Source: an uncultured Collinsella sp. (GTDB lineage Bacteria; Actinomycetota; Coriobacteriia; Coriobacteriales; Coriobacteriaceae). From it: a DNA stretch of 5,473 nucleotides. Position numbers and translations under genes: made by a program. Positions 1-5,473 of this stretch are shown here, piece after piece; within the stretch, counting starts at the first letter, position 1; every line of letters begins with the position of its first letter. The stretch covers positions 1-5,473 of the forward strand of contig CABUDB010000123.1 in NCBI GenBank assembly GCA_902490245.1. The letters are read 5' to 3'. The notes under the pieces were generated by a model. The model was not told the origin of the DNA. It did no database searches and saw nothing but the letters and a program-made list of their open reading frames with translations.

Positions 1-2020
1 TGGTCGTCTTTGTGGTAGTGGTTTCCTCTTCGTCCTCGTCCTTGTCGTCGTTCTCCGTCTTCTTGGTGTTGTTGGTGCCGTAGAACTTCCAGACGCTGTT
101 GTTCTTGTAGGTGGGAGCCGTTCCGGTCGCAAACTCCTCGCGCTCGGTACCGGTCAGAACGGTGTTCATAAACCGCTTAAAGACAGGCAGGTTGGTGCTG
201 TCGCCCAGCAGGTCCGTGCCGTATTTTTGGATGGGGATCTCGCCCGCGGAATAGCCGGTCCACAGGGCGCACGCCAGCTGCGGGGTATAGCCGCAGAACC
301 ACAGGTTGGTGGTGTTGTCGGTGGTGCCCGTCTTTCCGGCATAGGGCTGGTTAACGCTCAGGGCACCGGCGGCACCCGTGCCGCCGCCCTGCATGACGCC
401 GGACAGAACATCGGTGACCGCGGCGGCCTCGCCCTCGGTAAGCACCTGTGAGGGATTGTCGGTGTGCTGGTACAGCACCGAACCGGTACGAGAGTCAATC
501 TCGGTGATGGCGATCGGCTGGCGATAGTAGCCGCCGTTGGCAAACGTCGCGTAGGCGGCGGCCATCTCGAGCGGCGAGATCGAGCCGGTGCCGAGCGTCA
601 TGACGGGAACGTCCTCGATGTTGTCCTTGGCGGGATCGATGCCGAGCTTTTTGACGAGTGAGATGATCTTGCTGTTGCCGACGGCTTCCGCCACCTGGAT
701 GTAGCCGGTGTTGGAGGAGTATGCCGTTGCCTGCTTAAGCGTGATGTTGCCATAGCTATGGTTGGCGTAGTTTTGGACCTCGGTTGTGGTGCCCTTGGCC
801 TTGAGCGGCGAGTTGCAGTTGAGGGTGACGTTGGGGTTCATGCCGTTTTGGATGGCAGTTGCCAGCGTAAAGGCCTTAAAGGTGGAGCCGACGGGACGCT
901 TGGCCGTGGCATGGTTTACGTGGTTCTCGTCGGCGTTGTAGTCGTAGCCGCCCACCATGCACTTGATGTAGCCGGTCTTGGGGTCGACGACGACCATGCC
1001 CATGTCCAGGCCGTCGAGCGAGAGCGTGTCGAGCTGCTCGCGGACGGCATTCTCTGCCACCTGCTGCATCGTGGGGTCGATGGTGGTCTTGACGGTCAGG
1101 CCGCCCTTAAAGAGCACGTCGGTCGAGAACTCCTGCTCCAGCAGCTGCTTAACATAGGCGACAAAGTAGGGCTGCGAGTATACGTCGACGCCGCTGCCCG
1201 AAATCTCGGTCACGTTGAGGGTGATGGGCTCGGCCTGTGCGGCATCGTGCTCCTCCTGCGTGATGTGGCCCAGGCGCAACATGTTGTCGAGGACCTTGTT
1301 GCGACGGGACAGCGCCAGGTCGGGGTTGACCGTGGGGTCGTACTGCGAGGGCGAGTTGGGAAGGCCGATCAACAGCGCGGCTTCGCTCAGGGTGAGGTCG
1401 GCGGCGCTCTTGGATAGGTAGGTCTCGGCGGCGGCCTCGATACCGTAGGCGCCGTGGCCGTAATAGATGGTGTTGAGGTACATCATGAGGATCTCGTCTT
1501 TGGAGTACATGTCCTCCATCTTGACGGCGATGTAGGCCTCGCGCACCTTACGCTCGATGGTCGAGTCGAACTGCTCCTCCTGCAGGATGGTGTTGCGCAC
1601 CAGCTGCTGGGTGATAGTCGAGGCGCCTTCGTGCCCGCCGCCGAGGGTTGCCACCGCAGCACGCGCGATACCCCACAGGTCGATACCGCCGTGCTCGTAG
1701 AAGCGCTCGTCCTCGACGTCAACGGTGCCCTGCAGCACGTAGGGGGAGACCTCGTCCTTGGTGATGGACTTGCGGTTTTGCGTGTAGAAGCTCGCGATCT
1801 TGTTGCCGTTGCAGTCGACGATCTCGGTGGGCTCGCTCACCAGATACGCGTTGGCGTCGGTGTAGTCGGGCAGATCGGACAGCCAGCGGTTGACGTTGCC
1901 GACCATGCCGATGCCAAATGCCACGCCCGCGATAAGCAAAAAGCCCAAAAACGAGAGCAGGATTATGGGCAGAGCATGCGTCTTTGAACGGCTGCGTCCC
2001 TGTCGTTGGCGAGGACCCAT
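1..2020 (-). CDS. Class A penicillin-binding protein (bifunctional transglycosylase/transpeptidase), 3' end outside window
   Basis: This membrane-anchored enzyme polymerises lipid II into glycan strands and cross-links the stem peptides on the outer face of the membrane. The frame is open from the ATG at 2020 to the left edge (673 codons, no stop), so the C-terminus is missing. A basic N-terminus is followed by one membrane segment (about residues 17-40). The GT51 domain shows EDERFYEH at 103-110 (E103 is the expected catalytic Glu), GASTITQQL at 132-140, RKVREAY at 157-163 (E161 is the expected second Glu) and YLNTIYYG at 181-188. The transpeptidase domain shows STFK at 379-382 (S379 nucleophile), SSN at 435-437 and KTGTT at 563-567, so both active sites look intact. 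After about residue 645 the chain becomes polar, with an acidic run at 656-666 and then a Thr-rich stretch, as in many Gram-positive PBP1-type tails. A GGAGGT 6 nt upstream supports the start. It is transcribed away from the U32 gene. Family assignment is secure; which PBP paralogue (ponA or pbp1A-like) is not. Confidence 0.96.
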   Translation of the reverse strand, partial: MGPRQRQGRSRSKTHALPIILLSFLGFLLIAGVAFGIGMVGNVNRWLSDLPDYTDANAYLVSEPTEIVDCNGNKIASFYTQNRKSITKDEVSPYVLQGTVDVEDERFYEHGGIDLWGIARAAVATLGGGHEGASTITQQLVRNTILQEEQFDSTIERKVREAYIAVKMEDMYSKDEILMMYLNTIYYGHGAYGIEAAAETYLSKSAADLTLSEAALLIGLPNSPSQYDPTVNPDLALSRRNKVLDNMLRLGHITQEEHDAAQAEPITLNVTEISGSGVDVYSQPYFVAYVKQLLEQEFSTDVLFKGGLTVKTTIDPTMQQVAENAVREQLDTLSLDGLDMGMVVVDPKTGYIKCMVGGYDYNADENHVNHATAKRPVGSTFKAFTLATAIQNGMNPNVTLNCNSPLKAKGTTTEVQNYANHSYGNITLKQATAYSSNTGYIQVAEAVGNSKIISLVKKLGIDPAKDNIEDVPVMTLGTGSISPLEMAAAYATFANGGYYRQPIAITEIDSRTGSVLYQHTDNPSQVLTEGEAAAVTDVLSGVMQGGGTGAAGALSVNQPYAGKTGTTDNTTNLWFCGYTPQLACALWTGYSAGEIPIQKYGTDLLGDSTNLPVFKRFMNTVLTGTEREEFATGTAPTYKNNSVWKFYGTNNTKKTENDDKDEDEEETTTTKTT

Positions 2021-2026
2021 ATATTG

Positions 2027-2032
2027 ACCTCC
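2027..2032 (-). promoter_or_regulatory. Ribosome binding site of the class A PBP gene
   Basis: The minus strand reads GGAGGT, a near-complete anti-16S match, with 6 nt before the ATG at 2020. It decides the start of the PBP, and no competing in-frame start is visible nearby. Confidence 0.85.
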
Positions 2033-2047
2033 AGGTATGTCGTGCCG

Positions 2048-2065
2048 GACGGTTGATATGCCGTC
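2048..2065 (-). repeat. Short inverted repeat in the PBP leader
   Basis: GACGG (2048-2052) and CCGTC (2061-2065) are perfect 5-bp arms around an 8-nt loop. Beyond one G/G mismatch (2047/2066), two further pairs (2045-2046 with 2067-2068) can form. In the PBP transcript this would be a small stem-loop about 15 nt upstream of the GGAGGT. No U-tract follows it on either strand, so it is not a terminator. It may be chance in GC-rich DNA. Confidence 0.35.
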
Positions 2066-2113
2066 GGGGCAGGATGGACATAAGTTATTACACGATAAAC
2101 CAAACGGGGCGCG

Positions 2114-2123
2114 CGAGGCCTCG
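2114..2123. repeat. Perfect 10-bp palindrome CGAGGCCTCG
   Basis: The sequence is its own reverse complement and sits about 60 bp before the U32 start and 93 bp from the PBP start. After one mismatch on each side (2113/2124), the next pair (2112/2125) matches again. It is placed where an operator for a dimeric regulator could lie. No regulator gene is in the window, and palindromes of this length occur by chance, so a regulatory role is only a possibility. Confidence 0.35.
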
Positions 2124-2168
2124 TGTATGCTGGAAGACGGCATTTTTCAGAGTGAATGCATACCTTGG

Positions 2169-2175
2169 TAAGGAG
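2169..2175 (+). promoter_or_regulatory. Ribosome binding site that sets the U32 start
   Basis: TAAGGAG lies 7 nt before the ATG at 2183. The upstream in-frame ATG at 2156 has no comparable site in front of it and would place this Shine-Dalgarno inside the coding sequence, so 2183 is preferred. CCTT (2163-2166) can pair with AAGG (2170-2173) across a 3-nt loop, which would weakly cover the site. Confidence 0.8.
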
Positions 2176-2182
2176 TTTGTCG

Positions 2183-4141
2183 ATGGCGATTCGGACGATG
2201 GGGCCGAGCGGACAACACAAGACTGGATTGGATGCTGTCGGTGCGGCGCTGCCCGAGCTACTGGCGCCGGCGGGTGGGCTCGACCAGATGCTTGCGGCCA
2301 TCGCCGCGGGCGCCGATGCCATCTATGCGGGGTTGGGCGGCTTTAACGCCCGTGTGAGTGCGCACGGTTTTACCGACGACGAGTTTGCGCGCGGCTGCGC
2401 CGTGGCGCATGCCCATGACGTGCGTGTGTACGTGACGCTCAACGTGTTCGTGTTTGACGATGAGTTGTCCGACGCGGTGGCGTTGGGAGCTCATGCACTG
2501 GAGCTGGGCGCCGATGCTCTGATTGTCGCCGATGCCGGGTTGGCCTGCGCGCTGCGCGCGGCGATTCCCGGGGTCGAGATTCACCTGTCCACGCAGGCGG
2601 GCGCTCATAGCGAGAGCGCCGTGCGGCTTGCCGCCGATGAGCTGGGGGTCGAGCGCGTGACGACGGCACGCGAGCTGACGGTCGACGAGATTGCGGCGCT
2701 CTGTGCCACGGGCGTGCCCATCGAGGTATTCTGCCACGGTGCGATTTGCATCGGCTATTCGGGGGCGTGCGAGTTCTCGGCCCTGCGGCGTGGGCGCTCG
2801 GCGATGCGCGGCGACTGCACGCAGCCGTGCCGTTTGGCGTACGACCTGGTGGACGAGGCTGGACAGAGCGTTGTCGCCGTCGAGGGAGATCGCCTGCTGT
2901 GCCCGCGTGACTATCTGGGTATTGCGCATCTGCCCGAGCTTGTAGATGCCGGCATGGCGTCGCTCAAGATCGAGGGGCGTATGAAGAACCCTGATTACGT
3001 ATTCAACGTGGTGCGGGTGTGGCGCCGGGCACTCGATATGCTGTGCGACGGCGCGTGGGACCCCGGTGCCGTGGAAGAGCTCGAGCGCGAGCTGGGAAGG
3101 TCGTTTAACCGTGGGTTTACCGATGCGTACCTGCGAGGACGTTCGGGTGCCGAGCTTATGAGCTTTGAGCGTGCGATCAACCAAGGTGTGCGCGTGGGAC
3201 GCCTGGTGGCCGTTGGCCACGAAGAGGTAACCGTTGAGCTCGATGCCGCCGTGGCGGCGGGTGACACGCTCGAGATTCGGTTCTATCCGGGTGCCGACGC
3301 GCGTCCCGATGTGCCCAAGCGCTGGCCGCAGGTGCCCTGTCCGGTGGATGCCGCGGCGGGGGAGCGCGTCGTCGTGCATTGCAAGCGTAAGGTTGACACG
3401 GGCTGCGAGGTGTACCTGATTCGCAGCGCCGGCGTGTTGGATCAGACGGCGGCGGTGTTGGAGCGCATGCGGGCCGAGGCGGATGCGATTGCGCCCGTTG
3501 CGCGTGCCGTTGAGGTGCTGCCCTTTGAGGGCGTTACGGTGGATGGCGGTGCGTCGACGGAGTTGGTGGAGTGCGCGGTTCCCGCTCGCATGGTTTTTGC
3601 TTGGCAGCTGATGGATGCCGACCCGCGCGGAGAACTCGATTTGTCCGACGCTGTTGTGGTGCTTGACGAGGTGTGCCGCACGTGTGACGCTGACTGGACC
3701 CGCTCACTGATGCAGCGTGCCGGGCGCGTTGTCTGCCGCAACCTGGGACAGGTGGTGATCGCTCGCGAGCTGGGCGTGACGTTTGACGTGGCGGCGCCGG
3801 TGTTCTGCGCGAATCGGGCCACGCTTACCTGGCTGCGCGGACTCGGTGCGGGGCGGGTGTACTTGCCGGCCGAGTTGCTCGGCAATGATGCGGAGCGTAT
3901 TGCCGAACTGGCTGCTGAACCCGACGTCTGGGGTCCGGTCGACGCCGACCGTCCCGAGCTTATGGTGTGCGAGCACTGCCTGCTGACCGCCGAGGGCGTC
4001 TGCGCTACCGATGCGACGGGACAGGTCCGTTGCCGCGACTGCTCGCGCCGTCGGCAGGTACGCTATCTGGTCGAGCGTGACGGTACACGTTTGCCAGTTG
4101 CCATTGACGCATGCGGCAGGACGAGGATTTTCCTGTCGTAG
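2183..4141 (+). CDS. U32 family protein, RlhA-like (probable Fe-S dependent RNA hydroxylation factor, labelled peptidase U32)
   Basis: U32 proteins were first described as collagenase-like peptidases, but characterised bacterial members (RlhA, TrhP, UbiU/UbiV) take part in hydroxylating 23S rRNA, tRNA or ubiquinone precursors, and an Fe-S cluster has been shown for some. The protein has 652 residues from the ATG at 2183; a start at 2156 would add 9. The N-terminal half opens with ELLAPAG at 25-31. The U32 signature spans 181-199: E181, F183, G186, C189, G194, C196, S199, with Phe198 where the classical pattern has an aliphatic residue. Next come RGDC and QPC (C212, C216), C240, and SLKIEGRMK at 260-268, which is diagnostic. 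Residues about 335-420 resemble the small beta domain found in longer U32 proteins. The C-terminal half looks like a degenerate second barrel ending in a Cys-rich segment (C596, C599, C607, C617, C620). Length is close to RlhA (about 650), but this C-terminus differs from the enterobacterial form as I recall it, so no symbol is given. Cytoplasmic, with no signal peptide. It lies 96 bp upstream of tyrS on the same strand. Confidence 0.93.
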   Translation: MAIRTMGPSGQHKTGLDAVGAALPELLAPAGGLDQMLAAIAAGADAIYAGLGGFNARVSAHGFTDDEFARGCAVAHAHDVRVYVTLNVFVFDDELSDAVALGAHALELGADALIVADAGLACALRAAIPGVEIHLSTQAGAHSESAVRLAADELGVERVTTARELTVDEIAALCATGVPIEVFCHGAICIGYSGACEFSALRRGRSAMRGDCTQPCRLAYDLVDEAGQSVVAVEGDRLLCPRDYLGIAHLPELVDAGMASLKIEGRMKNPDYVFNVVRVWRRALDMLCDGAWDPGAVEELERELGRSFNRGFTDAYLRGRSGAELMSFERAINQGVRVGRLVAVGHEEVTVELDAAVAAGDTLEIRFYPGADARPDVPKRWPQVPCPVDAAAGERVVVHCKRKVDTGCEVYLIRSAGVLDQTAAVLERMRAEADAIAPVARAVEVLPFEGVTVDGGASTELVECAVPARMVFAWQLMDADPRGELDLSDAVVVLDEVCRTCDADWTRSLMQRAGRVVCRNLGQVVIARELGVTFDVAAPVFCANRATLTWLRGLGAGRVYLPAELLGNDAERIAELAAEPDVWGPVDADRPELMVCEHCLLTAEGVCATDATGQVRCRDCSRRRQVRYLVERDGTRLPVAIDACGRTRIFLS

Positions 4142-4160
4142 GTGCCGCGTCGCGTCAGTT

Positions 4161-4169
4161 TGTTATCAT
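4161..4169 (+). promoter_or_regulatory. Candidate extended -10 promoter for tyrS
   Basis: TGTTATCAT is a TGn extension joined to TATCAT, five of six matches to TATAAT. Transcription would start near 4176, giving a leader of about 62 nt before the tyrS ATG. There is no recognisable -35 hexamer at the usual distance (4141-4146 reads GGTGCC), which is tolerable for an extended -10 promoter but leaves the call uncertain. Confidence 0.4.
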
Positions 4170-4221
4170 ATGAGAGATTATGGACTTCCAGCACCGCCGT
4201 ATCCGGTGAGGGTGCTATAGC

Positions 4222-4230
4222 AAAAGGAGG
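4222..4230 (+). promoter_or_regulatory. Strong ribosome binding site of tyrS
   Basis: AAAAGGAGG ends 7 nt before the ATG at 4238. This selects 4238 over the GTG at 4142, which would add 32 residues that look nothing like the start of a TyrRS. Confidence 0.9.
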
Positions 4231-4237
4231 ATACCCA

Positions 4238-5437
4238 ATGCTGTCTGTTGACGAGCAAATGCGTATCATCACCTCGGGCGCCGCGCAGATCGTTCCCGAG
4301 GCCGACCTTCGCAAGAAGCTTGAGAAGGGCGAGCCCCTCAACATCAAGCTCGGCGTCGACCCCACCAGCCCCGACCTGCACCTGGGCCATGCCGTGCCGC
4401 TGCGCAAGATGCGCCAGTTCCAGGACCTGGGCCACAACGTCACCCTCATCATCGGCAACGGCACCGCGCTGATCGGCGATCCCTCGGGCAAGAACTCCAC
4501 GCGTCCGCAGCTTTCGCAGGAGCAGATCGAGGCCAACGCCGAGACCTACGTGAGCCAGGCCATGAAGATCCTGGACCCCGAGAAGACCACCATCGTGCAC
4601 AACGGCGACTGGATCCTTTCGATGGATCTGGCCGGCCTGCTGCAGGTGTGCTCCAAGTTCACCGTTGCCCGCATTCTTGAGCGCGACGACTTTACCAAGC
4701 GCTACCAGTCTCAGACGCCGATCGCCCTGCATGAGTTCCTATATCCCGTGATGCAGGCTTTCGACTCTGTGCAGATCAAGGCCGACGTGGAGATGGGCGG
4801 CACCGATCAGCTCTTCAACCTGCTCGCCGGCCGCGAGCTCATGGAGAAGATGGGTATGGAGCCGCAGATTGCGCTCACCATGCCGCTGCTCGAGGGCACC
4901 GACGGCGTGCGCAAGATGTCCAAGTCCTATGGTAACTACATCGGCCTGACCGACGCTCCCAAGGACATGTTCGGCAAGACCATGTCCATCCCCGACGAGA
5001 TGATCGGCAAGTACTATCGTCTGGCCAGCTCGCTCACCCCTGCCGAGGTCGACAAGATCGACGCCGCCCTGGCCGATGGCTCCGCCGACCCCTACGAGCT
5101 CAAGCGCGCTCTGGGCCGCGACCTGTGCGACACCTACCACGGTGCCGGCGCCGGCGACGAGGCTCAGGCCGAGTTCGACCGCGTGTTCAAGGAGGGCCAG
5201 CTCGCCGACTTCCCCGAGAAGCATGCCGAGCTGACTGTCAATGACGAGGGCCAGATTTACCTCGCCGGCCTGCTCAAGGACCTGGGTCTTTCGGCCAGCG
5301 CCGGCCAGGCCCGCCGCGATATCGACGGCGGCGGCGTCAAAATCAACGGCAAGGCCGTGGCTCCCAAGAGCTACAACATCGATCCGAGCGCCCTCAAGCT
5401 GGGCGACACCCTCTCCGTGCCAATCATCTCGTTATAG
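4238..5437 (+). CDS. tyrS: Tyrosine--tRNA ligase (TyrZ-type)
   Basis: This enzyme activates tyrosine with ATP and charges tRNA-Tyr in the cytoplasm as a class I synthetase, normally a homodimer. It is complete at 399 residues, normal for the family. The class I signature HLGH is at 48-51, within the typical DPTSPDLHLGH context. KMSKS is at 226-230. The tyrosine-pocket residues Y169, Q173 and D176 are present in the YPVMQAFD segment, followed by GGTDQLFN at 187-194. An S4-type RNA-binding domain occupies about 338-395, with GQARRDI at 356-362 and VKINGK at 367-372. KMSKS rather than KFGKT places it in the TyrZ-like branch instead of the E. coli or classical Bacillus TyrS branch. Codons are strongly biased to C- and G-ending forms (AAG, GAC, AAC, ATC), as expected of a highly expressed gene. 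No T-box leader precedes it; expression could come from 4161-4169 or from read-through. Confidence 0.98.
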   Translation: MLSVDEQMRIITSGAAQIVPEADLRKKLEKGEPLNIKLGVDPTSPDLHLGHAVPLRKMRQFQDLGHNVTLIIGNGTALIGDPSGKNSTRPQLSQEQIEANAETYVSQAMKILDPEKTTIVHNGDWILSMDLAGLLQVCSKFTVARILERDDFTKRYQSQTPIALHEFLYPVMQAFDSVQIKADVEMGGTDQLFNLLAGRELMEKMGMEPQIALTMPLLEGTDGVRKMSKSYGNYIGLTDAPKDMFGKTMSIPDEMIGKYYRLASSLTPAEVDKIDAALADGSADPYELKRALGRDLCDTYHGAGAGDEAQAEFDRVFKEGQLADFPEKHAELTVNDEGQIYLAGLLKDLGLSASAGQARRDIDGGGVKINGKAVAPKSYNIDPSALKLGDTLSVPIISL

Positions 5438-5445
5438 GTGCAGCA

Positions 5446-5458
5446 GTTCATAATGAAC
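5446..5458. repeat. 13-bp palindrome downstream of tyrS
   Basis: GTTCAT and ATGAAC are perfect 6-bp arms around a single central A, starting 9 bp after the tyrS stop. It is AT-rich relative to its surroundings and has no following T-tract within the window, so it does not look like an intrinsic terminator. It could be an operator or promoter element for whatever lies to the right. The window ends 15 bases later and shows no gene there. Confidence 0.4.
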
Positions 5459-5473
5459 AGAACGCCGTAGTAT

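Larger units (their letters stand above)
2021..2182. promoter_or_regulatory. Divergent intergenic region between PBP and U32 genes
   Basis: These 162 bp separate two divergently transcribed genes and must hold the promoter of each. I could not find a hexamer pair with good matches and 16-18 bp spacing on either strand. The best single elements are TTGATA (2053-2058, plus) and TATGCT (2126-2131, plus), which do not pair with each other or with a clear partner. The AT-richest part, about 2078-2104, is the likeliest melting zone. The region also carries the palindrome at 2114-2123 and the stem-loop at 2048-2065. Confidence 0.6.
4142..4237 (+). promoter_or_regulatory. Gap between U32 gene and tyrS
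   Basis: This 96-bp stretch has no stop codon in the frame shared by both flanking genes. CACCG (4192-4196) can pair with CGGTG (4204-4208), or alternatively GCACC (4191-4195) can pair with GGTGC (4211-4215); the two pairings exclude each other. No U-tract follows either one, so I see no intrinsic terminator for the U32 gene, and read-through transcription into tyrS is plausible. Confidence 0.5.

Noticed and set aside
758..1417. 219-codon plus-strand open frame opposite the PBP
   Set aside because: It is a shadow of the PBP codon pattern, with a Val/Gly/Leu-rich repetitive composition, no family resemblance and no start signal.
1454..1987. 177-codon plus-strand open frame opposite the PBP N-terminus
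   Set aside because: It overlaps the conserved transglycosylase motifs on the other strand and shows no motif or ribosome binding site of its own.
2130..2150. CTGGAA/TTTCAG hairpin and the GTATGC/GCATAC pair at 2125-2130 and 2158-2163
   Set aside because: These are short pairings with a wobble pair or a 27-nt spacer, no better than expected by chance, and no T-tract suggests a terminator or attenuator.
2156..2182. Upstream ATG at 2156 as the U32 start
   Set aside because: No Shine-Dalgarno precedes it, and the clear TAAGGAG at 2169-2175 is spaced for the ATG at 2183.
2258..3379. 373-codon open frame on the minus strand, antisense to the U32 gene
   Set aside because: Its protein is rich in Arg, His and Gly with no recognisable motif, it lacks a ribosome binding site, and it lies wholly under a gene with clear family motifs. 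Long antisense frames are expected in GC-rich DNA.
4208..4221. AGGGTGC-like stretch resembling the T-box antiterminator motif
   Set aside because: The match to AGGGTGGNACCGCG breaks after AGGGTG, and the 96-bp gap has no room or architecture for a specifier stem.
4142..4237. N-terminal extension of TyrRS from the GTG at 4142
   Set aside because: The 32 added residues do not look like a TyrRS N-terminus, no good ribosome binding site precedes the GTG, and the ATG at 4238 has an excellent one.
4739..5224. 161-codon minus-strand open frame under tyrS
   Set aside because: It is an antisense shadow of the strongly biased tyrS codons and has no motif of its own.
1..5473. Search for mobile elements, CRISPR, tRNA or rRNA genes, and defence or toxin-antitoxin genes
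   Set aside because: None was seen. The coding space is filled by three housekeeping-type genes, and no long direct or terminal inverted repeats were apparent by eye.

Overview
The window is ordinary bacterial chromosomal DNA, GC-rich (judged by eye), with three densely coded genes: a divergent cell-wall synthase on the minus strand, then a U32-family protein and tyrosyl-tRNA synthetase on the plus strand. Protein style (a TyrZ-type TyrRS with KMSKS, a class A PBP with an acidic and Thr-rich tail) and strong G/C-ending codon use fit a high-GC Gram-positive such as a Coriobacteriia member (Collinsella-like). That placement is inference from the general look of the proteins, not from a search.

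Layout. Bases 1-2020 (minus) hold 673 codons of a class A penicillin-binding protein; its C-terminal end lies beyond the left edge. Bases 2021-2182 are a 162-bp divergent intergenic region with both ribosome binding sites, a 10-bp perfect palindrome and a small stem-loop, but no promoter I can call with confidence. Bases 2183-4141 (plus) encode a 652-residue U32 protein with the family's cysteine signature, most like the RlhA-type rRNA-hydroxylation branch. Bases 4142-4237 are a 96-bp gap with a candidate extended -10 promoter and a strong Shine-Dalgarno. Bases 4238-5437 (plus) encode tyrS, complete at 399 residues. The last 36 bases hold a 13-bp palindrome and no gene.

The U32 gene and tyrS are co-oriented and could be co-transcribed. 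Both would then serve translation (rRNA modification and tRNA charging), while the divergent PBP serves peptidoglycan synthesis. I see no mobile element, CRISPR array, tRNA, rRNA, toxin-antitoxin pair or defence gene. I found no convincing undescribed system. The points most worth a second look are the substrate and two cysteine clusters of the U32 protein, the single amber codon separating it from an in-frame tyrS, and the small palindromes in the intergenic regions.
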